Positions 10,434 to 20,771 of a stretch of 64,000 nucleotides of DNA are shown here, one piece after another; positions within the stretch are counted from its first letter, which is position 1; every line of letters begins with the position of its first letter. The notes beneath the pieces were generated by a model. That model did not search any database and was not told where the DNA came from. It saw nothing but the letters and a program-made list of their open reading frames with translations. This DNA is from Pseudanabaena yagii GIHE-NHR1 (GTDB taxonomy: Bacteria; Cyanobacteriota; Cyanobacteriia; Pseudanabaenales; Pseudanabaenaceae): NCBI RefSeq assembly GCF_012863495.1, contig NZ_JAAVJL010000001.1:1302001-1366000 (forward strand). Reading direction: 5' to 3'. The position numbers and the translations under genes were made by a program.

Positions 10434-12116
10434 TTACTTACCGATCGCTGCTTTTGCTTCGTAGAGAGTTTCGAGAGTGATCGTGCTAATGCCATGATCG
10501 CTCGCAAACTTCTCGGTATTGCGCTTGATTTTGCCGCGTACAAAGAAGGGAATCTTCTTCAACTCAGCTTCACCATCCACACTCCAAGTAATGCCATCAA
10601 CTGTTTGGGCAACTGCTTGAGCAACAGGTGTGAGTACAGCTTGGTTAGAGCTACCTGTCGCAGCGATCGCCTGTTCTGTTACTAATGATTCGCGTCGTGA
10701 ATCCTGAGATGGAGCAGTATGCAGATGGCTCATATGACCTTCCGCAAACTCAAAGTCTTCACGGAACATCCCAATCAAATGTTCTTCTAGACCCATCATC
10801 AAAGGATGTACCCAGCTATCAAAAATCACATTTGCACCTTCCCAACCCATTTGCGGTGAGTAACGGGCAGGTACATCTTGAACATGGATTGGTGCAGAAA
10901 TTACCGCGCAAGGGATACCCAAGCGTTTGGCAATGTGGCGCTCCATCTGAGTGCCAAGCACTAGTTCTGGAGCGGCTTCAGCAACTTTGGCTTCTACAGC
11001 AAGATAGTCATCACTAATCACGGCTTCGAGTCCGTGCTTTTTAGCAACTTCGCGCACTTCGCGCGCAAATTCACGGCTATACGTGCCAATGCCTACGAGT
11101 GTAAATCCTAATTCCTCGGTGGCAATTCTGGCGGCGGCGAGGGCATGGGTCGCATCACCAAAGATGAATACCCGCTTACCCGTCAGATAAGTAGAATCCA
11201 CCGATCGCGAGTACCAAGGCAACCGTGAAGCATTAGGATTATTTGCTGAAGATAGGCGCGAAACATCCCAGTTCCCCAAAGTGTCAGATTGCGATCTCTT
11301 TAGCGCTTCACTGACATCAATCTCCACAACCTTACCAATTTCGGCAATAAAGTCACGGGTTGCGCCAACCCCAATCGGTACAGTCTTAATAGTTGGCTGT
11401 CCGAAACTGCGCTGGAGCCAATTGCAAGTGGTCAGAGCAATTTCAGGATAGAGACAAATATTAAAATCAGCATCGGGAATCCGTAACAAGTCATCGGGGG
11501 TTGCGCCCATCGGTGCGACTACATTTACATCGACACCTATTTCTGCCAATAACTTAATTACTTCCCGAATATCATCACGACACCGAAAACCTAAGGCTGT
11601 AGGTCCAATGATATTTGCTTTCGGACGAATATGCGCTTCGCGTTTAGGTTTGTGCGTATTTGGGGGCGGTACAAGGGGTAAAAGTAAAGTGCGAACTAGG
11701 TGATAGAGAGTTTCACTCGCACCCCAATTTTCCTTTTTGGAATAGGCTGGCAACTCCAAGCTGACAATGGGGATCGGTAATTTCATTCCCTTCGCTAATG
11801 AGCCTGGTTGATCCTGAATCAATTCGGCTGTGCAACTTTCGCCAACTAGCATGACCTGAGGCTTAAAGCGTTCGTAAGCATCGCGCACTGAGGTCTTTAC
11901 CATCTCGGCAGTATCACCACCAAGATCGCGAGCTTGGAAAGTTGTATAGGTGACAGGAGGACGGCGATCGCGTCGTTCGATCATCGTAAATAACAAATCA
12001 GCGTAAGTATCGCCCTGCGGCGCATGAAGTACATAATGTACTCCTTCCATGCCTGTAGCGATTCGCATTGCTCCCACATGGGGAGGACCTTCATAAGTCC
12101 AGAGGGTTAGTTCCAT
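10434..12116 (-). CDS. chlB: DPOR subunit B, BchB/ChlB, purple-bacterial type
   Basis: A 560-residue subunit of the nitrogenase-like catalytic heterotetramer. The N-terminus '[18 protein letters not shown]' matches purple-bacterial BchB; cyanobacterial ChlB begins with a 'MYAGPAHIG' type sequence. Asp36 ('[10 protein letters not shown]'), the unusual Asp ligand of the 4Fe-4S cluster in BchB, is present. '[18 protein letters not shown]' and 'PARYSPQMG' are family blocks. After a Ser/Ala/Gln-rich linker (about 465-505), the C-terminal domain '[15 protein letters not shown]' (PCP_red) follows. The protein is longer than the usual 510-540 residues because of an insert near '[14 protein letters not shown]' and the linker. 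It lies 54 bp after chlN, same strand, presumably cotranscribed. Confidence 0.93.
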   Translation of the reverse strand: MELTLWTYEGPPHVGAMRIATGMEGVHYVLHAPQGDTYADLLFTMIERRDRRPPVTYTTFQARDLGGDTAEMVKTSVRDAYERFKPQVMLVGESCTAELIQDQPGSLAKGMKLPIPIVSLELPAYSKKENWGASETLYHLVRTLLLPLVPPPNTHKPKREAHIRPKANIIGPTALGFRCRDDIREVIKLLAEIGVDVNVVAPMGATPDDLLRIPDADFNICLYPEIALTTCNWLQRSFGQPTIKTVPIGVGATRDFIAEIGKVVEIDVSEALKRSQSDTLGNWDVSRLSSANNPNASRLPWYSRSVDSTYLTGKRVFIFGDATHALAAARIATEELGFTLVGIGTYSREFAREVREVAKKHGLEAVISDDYLAVEAKVAEAAPELVLGTQMERHIAKRLGIPCAVISAPIHVQDVPARYSPQMGWEGANVIFDSWVHPLMMGLEEHLIGMFREDFEFAEGHMSHLHTAPSQDSRRESLVTEQAIAATGSSNQAVLTPVAQAVAQTVDGITWSVDGEAELKKIPFFVRGKIKRNTEKFASDHGISTITLETLYEAKAAIGK

Positions 12117-12170
12117 AGTTTATCTCAATAAAAAACATACAAAGTATTAGAGCGCAAAGTACTCTAATAC

Positions 12171-13837
<1,667 letters not shown>

Positions 13838-14581
13838 ATGCTAGATTTTTGGACAAAGACCAGTGGTACTTGGATTAATATCTTTGCGATCGCCTGTGGC
13901 ACAAGTTTAGGCCTGATCTTGCGTGGGCGCTTTCTTTCCCAAGTGTTACCCATTCTCAAACAAGCGATCGGCTTAATCACCATGTTTGTCAGTATCAACA
14001 TGGCAAACAGTTTACTCAAGGTCAAAGCAGGGGCTTTAGATGGTGTGATCCTATCGCTGATTGCCTTAATCATTGGGGGGATAATTGGTGAACTCAGTCA
14101 GATTGAGAAGCATTTAGAAAATATTGGCGATTGGTTAAAAGCAAAATTTAAGGGAAAGGGGAAATTTACCGAAGGATTTGTTGCGGCGAGTTTATTGTTT
14201 TGTATTGGACCAATGGCAATTATTGGTAGTCTCAATAATGGACTGACTGGTGATAACAACCTGCTAGCCTTGAAATCAGCCCTTGATGGGTTTATCTCAA
14301 TCGTATTTGCAAGCACCTATGGAATCGGTGTGGGTTTCTCCGCCTTACCTGTTGGGTTTTATCAAGGGCTTATGTCAGTCCTTGCAGGAAACTTAGCCCA
14401 AAGCCTACCCGATCCTGCCAATGCTCAACCAGTACTGATCATTACTGGAGTCGGTGGATTGATGCTATTGGGACTCGGTTTAAATTTATTAGAGTTAGCC
14501 AAAGTCCGAGTTGCTTCTTTTTTACCTGCTTTAGCGATCGCCCCTCTAGTCTATTGGTTAGCCGACAATATTATTAAGTAA
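13838..14581 (+). CDS. DUF554 family membrane protein
   Basis: A 247-residue inner-membrane protein with about seven hydrophobic segments. Family blocks are 'GTWINIFAIACGTSLGLIL', 'IGGIIGELSQIE', 'EGFVAASLLFCIGPMAIIGSL', 'LALKSALDGFISIVFASTYGIGVGFSA' and 'GVGGLMLLGLGLNLL'. These are characteristic of DUF554/YdfK proteins, whose substrate is not established; a transporter is only a guess. It has its own promoter region facing chlN and is closed by the hairpin at 14643. The start at ATG 13838 gives a normal family N-terminus. Confidence 0.85.
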   Translation: MLDFWTKTSGTWINIFAIACGTSLGLILRGRFLSQVLPILKQAIGLITMFVSINMANSLLKVKAGALDGVILSLIALIIGGIIGELSQIEKHLENIGDWLKAKFKGKGKFTEGFVAASLLFCIGPMAIIGSLNNGLTGDNNLLALKSALDGFISIVFASTYGIGVGFSALPVGFYQGLMSVLAGNLAQSLPDPANAQPVLIITGVGGLMLLGLGLNLLELAKVRVASFLPALAIAPLVYWLADNIIK

Positions 14582-14642
14582 CGCAAGTTCGGGATAATTT
14601 GAAATGGGTTTTGAGAGAGGGTTTGCTATGCAAGCTCTCTCT

Positions 14643-14695
14643 CAAAGTCCAAAAGTAAAAGCCTTGCTAAGCAAGGCTTTTACTTTTGGACTTTG
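14643..14695. terminator. Hairpin terminator / interspersed repeat after DUF554 gene
   Basis: Perfect 25-bp arms with a TAA loop. The hairpin plus flank (to about 14730) recurs in inverted orientation at 26640-26718, where IS element A copy 2 cuts it off. The same core is found after psbU. Confidence 0.8.
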
Positions 14696-14763
14696 AAAAT
14701 TTGCTAGCTTAATCCGAAATGACATTAATAAGTAGAGGAGGCTATCGTCATCTCTACTTAATG

Positions 14764-14769
14764 TATACT
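14764..14769 (+). promoter_or_regulatory. -10 element of the probable 6S RNA gene
   Basis: TATACT lies 8 bases before the first paired base of the RNA (14778), the spacing expected for a sigma-70-type -10 box. An AAGTAGAG/CTCTACTT inverted repeat (about 14732-14759) lies just upstream. No good -35 is evident. Confidence 0.5.
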
Positions 14770-14777
14770 TTTAATAA

Positions 14778-14964
14778 GCTCCTCTGTGGCGTGCGTGACT
14801 ACCGATAATGTGTCTTGATCGATAATCGTTTTTAAGGAGTCTTCGCAGTCTTCGCCGCAGTAAACCAGACTTGCATCTGGGCACTTTAAGTTAGGCGCAG
14901 CGCTTCGGCTCCACCTGGTTTTACCGGGTCAAACAACTGAGGTAAGACGGCGTTGCGGAGGGGC
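14778..14964 (+). ncRNA. ssaA: Probable 6S RNA
   Basis: A non-coding 187-nt stretch whose two ends pair: positions 14778-14791 with 14951-14964 form a 14-bp helix with several G-U pairs and no mismatch. Length, closing stem, interior sequence of the 'TGTGTCTTGATC' and 'GAGGTAAGACGGCGTTGCGG' type, and a TATACT -10 box at the right distance all fit cyanobacterial 6S RNA, the RNA that imitates an open promoter and holds RNA polymerase. It lies 80 bp before the initiator tRNA gene. Identification is from structure and partial memory of the family; another structured RNA is possible. Confidence 0.62.
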
Positions 14965-15044
14965 ATTTCCCACCACATTCAAATAAATCCCAAAAAGTGC
15001 TTGCATTTAACTAGAATTATGTTATATTAGCTAAGCGCAAACGA

Positions 15045-15118
<74 letters not shown>

Positions 15119-15125
15119 TTACTAC

Positions 15126-15168
15126 AAAATAAAAGCTCTAGTTATGTAATAACTAGAGCTTTTATTTT
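15126..15168. terminator. Terminator of tRNA-fMet
   Basis: Perfect 20-bp arms with a GTA loop, ending in TTTTATTTT, 7 bases after the tRNA. It also serves the convergent gene ending at 15180. Confidence 0.85.
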
Positions 15169-15179
15169 ATGAATTTCTT

Positions 15180-15422
15180 TTATGAGTACGTGATGCTTCT
15201 AAATAAGTAGCCAATTACTGTGCCAATCAAAAGTGCCCAAATCTGACCAGATTTCACAAAACCATCCCAACCTTTACTAATGTCACCCATGACATCTTGC
15301 TTAAATTGTTGGGCAATCAAATCCATATTTATGTATGAATGTAGATCCATAACATTTATTGAAGAGGGCGTAATCACTGATAGGTCAGTGTTAGTCACTA
15401 GATGTTGAGCTAAATCAAGCAT
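15180..15422 (-). CDS. Small membrane-anchored protein of unknown function
   Basis: An 80-residue protein I do not recognise. The N-terminal 50 residues are soluble ('MDLIAQQFKQDVMGDISKGWDGFVKSG'), and the C-terminus is a single hydrophobic segment 'IWALLIGTVIGYLF'. It starts 17 bp after the stop of the phosphatase at 15440, on the same strand, so the two are probably cotranscribed and it may be a partner of that phosphatase; this is inference from position only. Confidence 0.55.
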   Translation of the reverse strand: MLDLAQHLVTNTDLSVITPSSINVMDLHSYINMDLIAQQFKQDVMGDISKGWDGFVKSGQIWALLIGTVIGYLFRSITYS

Positions 15423-15439
15423 AATATTTTGGGATTGGG

Positions 15440-16828
15440 TTAATTTACAGTAGCTTTGTCATTGATATGCAAAACTACTAGGGTCATATCATCTGTATGA
15501 GTATGACCTTCTCCGATAAAGTTTTGCACTTCTTGGAAGATGTAGTCAAGAATCATCTGAGGACGTGTGACATCGTCAGAAAGAGGGAAGCAATTCTGAC
15601 AAGCCCAGTCTAGCGCCTTGCGGAGATTTTCTTCGTCAAAGCGATCGCCTTCAGGACTTGCGGCTTCGGTGAAGCCATCGGTGTAATAAATGACGACATC
15701 ACCAACATTGAGATGGGTACTACGCTCTTCATACTTAGAACCTGCTTCTAGACCAATTAAAGCGCCCATCGTATCAAGGGCGTGCACACTACGAGTTTTA
15801 GAGCGCCAATGTAATGCGGGTGTATGAGCAGCATTACTAAAGGAAAGCATCTGCGTTGCAGGATCGTACTCTGAGTAGAACATGGTCACGAAGCGATGGG
15901 ATTTTTCGAGATCCTCATACATCACTTCATTGAGATGTTCCAAAATTTTGCTAGGAGAATGATTATTTAATACTTCCGCTCTGAGCATCCCCCTTGTCAT
16001 GGTCATGATCAGCCCTGCGGGGACACCCTTGCCCATGACATCACCGACCACAAAACTCCAGCGATCGCCCTTTTGCATCGGGATAAAGTCGTAATAGTCG
16101 CCCCCAACACGGCTAGCAGTCGAACATCGTGCAGCGATCTCAATGCCTTGGATTTTTGGGCAATTGCGTGGCAGAAGTTGTCGTTGAATCTCTGCGCCAA
16201 TCTCCATTTCCCGATCTTGACGCTCTTTTTTTATTAATTCGGTTGTGAGTTCATGATTTTCGAGTCCCACTGAGGTTTGATCGGCAACAAGACGCATCAA
16301 AGTCCGCTTGTTATCTGTCCAGACATAATCAGGCTTGCGACTAAATATATAAAGACGACCACGCACCGAATTTTTGACTAATACCGATGTACCAAATAAA
16401 TGTACATCTGCCCCCAAATAGCGACTGACCATTTCATCAAGGGCTGTGGGACTACCTGTTAAAACCTGTTGAATTGCTCGCTCGATCGCGGTTCGTACCT
16501 GTTGTGCTTTCATCCCCCCTTGATTGCGCTCTGGACAATGCAGCGACTCTAGACGCATTTGCCCGCTTGCCTTAAATAAAATCAGCGCACCACCATCGGA
16601 GTCAGTTACACGACTGGCGATGAGGGGAATTAATTCAAGAAATTGATTGAGATTACTAAAGCTGCGGAGAGCGTAACCCAAGAAGCTAAGCAGCTCATGG
16701 ATTTTATTTTGATCCTGACTCATGCGTCTGAGCAGGTCTTTGAGATCTTTCATCACCATCACAGACGCATTATCTAAATCTGGCTGTGGTGGGAGTGATC
16801 TATTTCTAGGTGGCAATGATAGAGACAT
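15440..16828 (-). CDS. GAF-SpoIIE serine phosphatase (RsbU-like)
   Basis: A 462-residue soluble PP2C-type phosphatase. A GAF-like domain occupies about residues 60-200. After a short coiled linker ('LTTELIKKERQDREMEIGAEIQRQLLPR'), the SpoIIE domain follows (about 235-455). Metal-binding and active-site motifs are 'GGDYYDFIPM', 'GDVMGKGVPAG', 'YTDGFTEA' and 'DDMTLVVLHI'. By family it would dephosphorylate a STAS-domain anti-sigma antagonist in response to a GAF signal. It lacks the membrane, HAMP and ATPase parts of the paralogue at 1574. No STAS or anti-sigma gene is adjacent. A small gene follows in the same direction. Confidence 0.88.
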   Translation of the reverse strand: MSLSLPPRNRSLPPQPDLDNASVMVMKDLKDLLRRMSQDQNKIHELLSFLGYALRSFSNLNQFLELIPLIASRVTDSDGGALILFKASGQMRLESLHCPERNQGGMKAQQVRTAIERAIQQVLTGSPTALDEMVSRYLGADVHLFGTSVLVKNSVRGRLYIFSRKPDYVWTDNKRTLMRLVADQTSVGLENHELTTELIKKERQDREMEIGAEIQRQLLPRNCPKIQGIEIAARCSTASRVGGDYYDFIPMQKGDRWSFVVGDVMGKGVPAGLIMTMTRGMLRAEVLNNHSPSKILEHLNEVMYEDLEKSHRFVTMFYSEYDPATQMLSFSNAAHTPALHWRSKTRSVHALDTMGALIGLEAGSKYEERSTHLNVGDVVIYYTDGFTEAASPEGDRFDEENLRKALDWACQNCFPLSDDVTRPQMILDYIFQEVQNFIGEGHTHTDDMTLVVLHINDKATVN

Positions 16829-16969
16829 ACCAATGCTGCAACGCTAGGTGGTTTATAGGGAAGCTAATTACGAAAGCTAATTTAGTCAAACAGTTTAGCC
16901 TTAGTTGAGCAAAAAATACGATTAATTTTAAAAATTGAGCTGCGCTTGGCATCTCTCACTTTTTAAAAT

Positions 16970-17083
16970 TAGTTAAGTAGGTGGGTGCAATTAAATATAA
17001 AACCTCAAAACCTGTGGCGCACGCACAGCGTGCGCCACAGGTTTTGGCTCTGGGTTTTAATTATGCCCAGCTACTTAATTACT
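16970..17083. repeat. Cruciform repeat family, member 2
   Basis: The clearest member: a core hairpin of 19-bp perfect arms with an ACA loop (17006-17046) inside outer arms whose reverse complements match (TTAAGTAG-TGGG--AATTAAA). The core is identical to the one at 32756-32796, the outer arms nearly so. It overlaps the ftsY stop codon and forms its terminator. Confidence 0.8.
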
Positions 17084-18811
17084 TAGTAAAGCCTCCACAA
17101 ATTCGTAACTTGAAAATGGGCGCAAATCCTCAATCCCTTCACCTGCACCGATAAAGCGAATTGGTAAGCCGAGTTGTTGGACTACGGCGATCGCCACACC
17201 ACCCTTGGCTGTGCCATCAAGTTTTGTGAGAATTACCCCAGTGATCCCTGCGGATTGAGCAAAGACTTCGGCTTGTTTAAGTCCATTTTGCCCAAGTGTA
17301 GAGTCGAGGACTAACAAAGATTCAATTTTGGCATCAGCAGATTTTTTATCGACAATACGGCGAATTTTGCTGAGTTCTTCCATTAGATTTTTTTTGTTTT
17401 GCAAGCGTCCTGCCGTATCGACGAGTAATAATTCCGTGCCTCTGGCTTGGGCGGCGCTAATTGCATCGAAGACAACGGCGGCAGGATCAGCATTTTGGGC
17501 AGGGTTAGAAATTACGTCAACATTCGATCGCTGTCCCCAACTCTTGACTTGCTCGACGGCAGCAGCGCGGAAAGTATCGGCGGCGGCGATTAGGGTTTTG
17601 TAGCCAGACTTGACACTGAGGTGCGACAGCTTGCCAATGGTTGTAGTTTTACCTGCACCATTTACGCCCGTAATCAACCAAATATTTAATTGATTCTTTT
17701 CGGGGATCAACATCGGGATTGGTTCGCCTTTGTTGGATGCACCAGTCTGAGCCGTGACATCGAGCATATCGCGCAAAATTTGTTTGAGATAGGCGATCGC
17801 TTCTTCGGGGGGCAATACTTCCTTACGCAGTTTGTCTTGCAGCTTCGAGATAATCTGATCGGTTGCCTTTACCCCTACATCTGCTTGCAAGAGTAATGCC
17901 TCGATGTCATCAACGGAGTCTGCACTGAGGGGGCCTTGTCCGACGATCGCTTTTAGTTGATTGACTAGTGATAAACGAGTTTTATCTAAACCTTGGCGCA
18001 GACGATTCAGCCATGTAATTTCTTCGACGGAGATTTCTTCGGGGCGGCGACCTTGGGAGGCGAGGACCTCGGCTGACCAGATGAAATTCTCGTCAAATTC
18101 GATGGTGGGTTTACGTCTGACCTTGACTTCAGGTTTAACCTCTGGCTCTGGCTCAATGATTGCCGTGGCTTCGAGGGCAGCGATCCGCGCAAGGCGATCG
18201 CTTTCGGACTGCATCCAAAAAGGTACAGATTCAGCTTCTGGGGTGATTTCTTCATCGATAGTGGAATCGGCTGGGACAGGAGTAAGAGCTTCAGGTGTTG
18301 ATTCTACTTCGGGTGCTATTTCTAAAGATGGCTCAGGTGTGGAAGTAACTAGCTCAGGGCTTTCTGATGTAGTTTCGACAATTTCAGGCTCTTCAATCTT
18401 TGCTTCAGGCGCAAGAACTTCAGACTCAGGACTTTCTGGCTCAACTGCTTCAGCGACTTCAGGTTGAGTAATTTCTGGATCAGCAGACTGCTCTTCGGAC
18501 TTAGCTTCTGGTGCAATATTTTCTGGTATAGCTTCAGCAATCTCTGGTTCCTTAGCCTGTGCCTCTGGCTCAGCAATTTCTGGTTCGCTAGCTTCAGGTG
18601 CTTTATTCTCAGTAACTTCTGCCTGTTGCTGCACATTGGCATAGGCGGCCTTTGCCCAATTGAGTAAATCTTGGGATGCGGGGGAAGGAGCAGGGCTAGA
18701 TTCTACGGTTGCAGCTTCTGGCGCTTTTTCTTCTGTTTGGGCTGGCTCTACAGGTTGATTTTGTGCATCTTTGTCATCATCAAACTTTCGCCGAAACCAG
18801 TTAAACACCAT
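17075..18811 (-). CDS. ftsY: Signal recognition particle receptor FtsY
   Basis: A 578-residue SRP receptor GTPase that docks ribosome-SRP complexes at the membrane. The first 16 residues 'MVFNWFRRKFDDDKD' are amphipathic. Residues about 20-235 form a long acidic A domain rich in Glu, Pro, Ala and Ser with repeated 'PEI/PEV' units. The NG domain (about 260-578) has 'GVNGAGKTTTIGKL' (P-loop), 'DTFRAAAVEQVKSW', 'LLVDTAGRLQNK' and 'LTKLDGTAKGG'. A reading from TTG 18829 is open, but ATG 18811 follows GAGGG and gives the expected N-terminus. The A domain is longer than in E. coli. Transcribed alone. Confidence 0.93.
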   Translation of the reverse strand: MVFNWFRRKFDDDKDAQNQPVEPAQTEEKAPEAATVESSPAPSPASQDLLNWAKAAYANVQQQAEVTENKAPEASEPEIAEPEAQAKEPEIAEAIPENIAPEAKSEEQSADPEITQPEVAEAVEPESPESEVLAPEAKIEEPEIVETTSESPELVTSTPEPSLEIAPEVESTPEALTPVPADSTIDEEITPEAESVPFWMQSESDRLARIAALEATAIIEPEPEVKPEVKVRRKPTIEFDENFIWSAEVLASQGRRPEEISVEEITWLNRLRQGLDKTRLSLVNQLKAIVGQGPLSADSVDDIEALLLQADVGVKATDQIISKLQDKLRKEVLPPEEAIAYLKQILRDMLDVTAQTGASNKGEPIPMLIPEKNQLNIWLITGVNGAGKTTTIGKLSHLSVKSGYKTLIAAADTFRAAAVEQVKSWGQRSNVDVISNPAQNADPAAVVFDAISAAQARGTELLLVDTAGRLQNKKNLMEELSKIRRIVDKKSADAKIESLLVLDSTLGQNGLKQAEVFAQSAGITGVILTKLDGTAKGGVAIAVVQQLGLPIRFIGAGEGIEDLRPFSSYEFVEALLSN

Positions 18812-19030
18812 ACTAATACCCTCGCGCAATGCCTCAATCTACACCAGATTTCAATATGTTCAACCAAGACAAACTTGATCGGCAATATCAATACTGTCAG
18901 TTTACTAGGATAGTTTAAGGTGTATGCGTTATGTAGTCATGGGTGAAATCTAGACGGTTTCCCGAAATCTTAGATTTTAGGCGATCGCTTTTCAATTACA
19001 GCGCAACACGCTGAATTAAAAACCATACAA

Positions 19031-19067
19031 ATATTTGAAAGCGAGACAAAGTCTCGCTTTCAAATAT
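19031..19067. repeat. Intergenic hairpin 19031-19067
   Basis: Perfect 17-bp arms with an AAA loop; together with the flanking CAGCGCAAC motif it is an inverted relative of the block at 8722-8800. Confidence 0.6.
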
Positions 19068-19093
19068 AGTTGTTTTAAATAATTTGCAGAGGG

Positions 19094-19144
19094 GCTTCGA
19101 CTCCGCTCAGCCATCGGTGTAAGCTAGCTGAGCGAAGTCGAAGC
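19094..19144. repeat. Intergenic repeat GCTTCGACTCCGCTCAGC
   Basis: 18-bp inverted repeats with one mismatch around a 15-base loop. The arm sequence is a common cyanobacterial interspersed repeat and may end the 19179 gene transcript. Confidence 0.6.
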
Positions 19145-19178
19145 TGTAGTTCTTATTTGAATTATCTATATTTGTATG

Positions 19179-19664
19179 CTAGTCACATTCTAGAGATTCT
19201 CTAGTGCTAACCCCTGTTTTAGAATTGATACCCTTTGCTTTAGTGCATAACCACTTGCGCTGTCCACCATCCATAATTGCATCGGTGAAGTCTGCTCCGT
19301 CAATATTCACAAAATCAAAGGTGCTGCGTAATAAAATTGTCTCAACTAGCACCGCATTACTAAGATCAGCTTTAGCAAAATCAGCTTGATCTAGTAGTCC
19401 CCCTGAAAAATCTGCCCCTTGTAACTTAGCGTTGCGTAAAATTGAGGCACTAAAAACAGATCCGCGTAAATCAGCATTTTCAAAATTTGCCCCCTCCATA
19501 TTGGCATTGGCAAAGCCTGAACCCGCTAATACTCTACCTGAGAAATCCCTGCCTTTTAACTGAGCGTGGCTGAAGGAGAGGGTTTCCGCTTGAGCATTCA
19601 TCGGAGAAACCAGTAAACAGGCGATCGCGAAAATAGCCGTAATTGCCAAGCGTAGGTATGACAT
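19179..19664 (-). CDS. Exported pentapeptide-repeat protein
   Basis: A 161-residue protein with an N-terminal signal peptide (hydrophobic 'LAITAIFAIACLLVSPMNAQA', cleavage predicted after Ala about 26). About 13-15 pentapeptide repeats of the A(D/N)LXX type follow, for example 'ANMEGANFENADLRGSVF' and 'AKLQGADFSGGLLDQADF'. They fold as a right-handed quadrilateral beta-helix. The C-terminus has two Cys ('WLCTKAKG' and 'ESLECD') that could form a disulfide in the thylakoid lumen or periplasm. It resembles small lumenal pentapeptide proteins of cyanobacteria and chloroplasts, whose job is unknown. Single gene. Confidence 0.85.
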   Translation of the reverse strand: MSYLRLAITAIFAIACLLVSPMNAQAETLSFSHAQLKGRDFSGRVLAGSGFANANMEGANFENADLRGSVFSASILRNAKLQGADFSGGLLDQADFAKADLSNAVLVETILLRSTFDFVNIDGADFTDAIMDGGQRKWLCTKAKGINSKTGVSTRESLECD

Positions 19665-19734
19665 AGATGTAAAAAATATTGCAGCGCAGGAGGGATGTCC
19701 CTATCTTAAGGGTTCTGCGATTTAATAAAGAAGC

Positions 19735-19771
19735 AAAATTGGTGGCTCGGCAAAGCCGAGCCACCAATTTT
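19735..19771. terminator. Hairpin 19735-19771
   Basis: Perfect 17-bp arms with an AAA loop, upstream of the pentapeptide gene and downstream of psaI on the minus strand; can end the psaLI transcript. Confidence 0.7.
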
Positions 19772-19781
19772 GAGGTATTAA

Positions 19782-19820
19782 CCAAAAGAGAGCTAGTACT
19801 TAGTACTAGCTCTCTTTTGG
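19782..19820. terminator. Terminator downstream of psaI
   Basis: Perfect 18-bp arms with a TTA loop, the first hairpin met after psaI on the minus strand. Confidence 0.75.
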
Positions 19821-19897
19821 CTGTAAGGCGATCACCTTAGCAAAAATGAAAAAATAAATTACAAAGGACAGGTTAGAAAAATGGCACTAAAGATGCG

Positions 19898-20008
19898 TTA
19901 GTTTTCAACGTAGTTGAAGAGTAAGCCCATAGCAGCGATCGGGAGAATTACACCAAAGAGGGGTACGAAGATGTAAGAAACGTAGTAGTGAGCGTAGTAT
20001 CCAGTCAT
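19898..20008 (-). CDS. psaI: Photosystem I subunit VIII PsaI
   Basis: A 36-residue single-helix photosystem I subunit. The protein starts 'MTGYYAHYYVSYIFVPLFG' and ends 'AAMGLLFNYVEN'. The pattern of a hydrophobic helix with Pro, then 'MGLLF-Y-E', is that of PsaI, which helps PsaL bind at the trimer interface. The ATG at 20008 follows GAACCTCATAACC; the stop is at 19898-19900. It lies 95 bp after psaL on the same strand, supporting both the identity and joint expression. Confidence 0.93.
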   Translation of the reverse strand: MTGYYAHYYVSYIFVPLFGVILPIAAMGLLFNYVEN

Positions 20009-20103
20009 GGTTATGAGGTTCCTTGAGTAAATATGAATTATTTCAGAATTTAATTTGGGATGAAATTAATCTCGGTGATGCAGTTAACAACACCTCAGAT
20101 TAC

Positions 20104-20577
20104 TTAAGACCAAATTAAAGGAATAAACTTTTGGAATGGCTCTAGGTAGTTGAGGAAGTAAGCAAATGCAACACTACCAGCACCACCAACCAAGAAGCTG
20201 CTAGCAAATTCGCTCCAACCAGCAGGTGTACCCAAGTCAGCGGGTGCATCAACAGCAGAGCTAGACTGAAGTGTGGTTACACTTTGACCATGCAAGGACA
20301 AGCCAACGCTCAAGATCAAAACTAGGGTTGCTGCTGCAAACAAACCAGCAAGACCACCTAACTCAGTGTCTCTAAGAGGACCAAAATAGGCAAAAGGTCC
20401 ATAGATGAAATAACCATGAGCTAAGCCAACTTCTAAACCACGACGGCTAGCAGACAAGCCTGTACGATAAGCAGGAAGGTTACCGATAAAAGCTCTAACA
20501 ACTGCCGAATCGCTGATAGGAGTAGACAAATTCCCTAGTTGGGGATCATTTTTGAAAGGTTTTACAAAATCTGTCAT
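20104..20577 (-). CDS. psaL: Photosystem I reaction centre subunit XI PsaL
   Basis: A 157-residue thylakoid membrane subunit needed for photosystem I trimer formation. 'TPISDSAVVRAFIGNLPAYR', 'LSASRRGLEVGLAHGYFIYGPF' (chlorophyll-binding Glu and His region) and 'LRDTELGGLAGLFAAATLVLIL' are family blocks, followed by a second helix near the C-terminus ('ASSFLVGGAGSVAFAYFL'). Full length. Upstream gene of the psaL-psaI pair. No high-light box or clear promoter could be picked out by eye. Confidence 0.96.
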   Translation of the reverse strand: MTDFVKPFKNDPQLGNLSTPISDSAVVRAFIGNLPAYRTGLSASRRGLEVGLAHGYFIYGPFAYFGPLRDTELGGLAGLFAAATLVLILSVGLSLHGQSVTTLQSSSAVDAPADLGTPAGWSEFASSFLVGGAGSVAFAYFLNYLEPFQKFIPLIWS

Positions 20578-20735
20578 AAGTCTTTATTAAGTAAAGATTG
20601 CAGGTAGAATTTTGTCTTCATTTTAGGGAATAAGCGCTGATGTCACAGCATAAAGAGTGAGTATCTTTAGAAAACTTCACAACCACTGACCTAAGAAAGT
20701 ACCTTTGTCACTTTACTTAACGTGAGTTCGATATC

Positions 20736-20770
20736 GCCATTTGCGCCGCGCTTCGCGCGGCGCAAATGGC
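20736..20770. terminator. Hairpin after nth
   Basis: Perfect 16-bp arms (GCCATTTGCGCCGCGC) with a TTC loop, touching the nth stop; terminator of lpxA-nth on the minus strand. Preceded by TTAACGTGAGTTCG, similar to 14580 and 26632. Confidence 0.75.
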
Positions 20771-20771
20771 T

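Larger units (their letters stand above)
18812..19178. other. Intergenic region with two hairpin repeats
   Basis: 367 bp between two minus-strand genes: ftsY promoter side on the left and the 3' end of the pentapeptide gene on the right. It contains the hairpins at 19031-19067 and 19094-19144 and the ACAGCGCAACACGCTGAATT motif (about 18998) shared with 8771-8797. No ORF or RNA gene seen. Confidence 0.5.

Noticed and set aside
17961-18467. 168-residue plus-strand ORF inside ftsY
   Set aside because: Antisense shadow of the Glu/Pro-rich A domain; its Ser/Gly-rich composition is what the reverse frame of such repeats gives.
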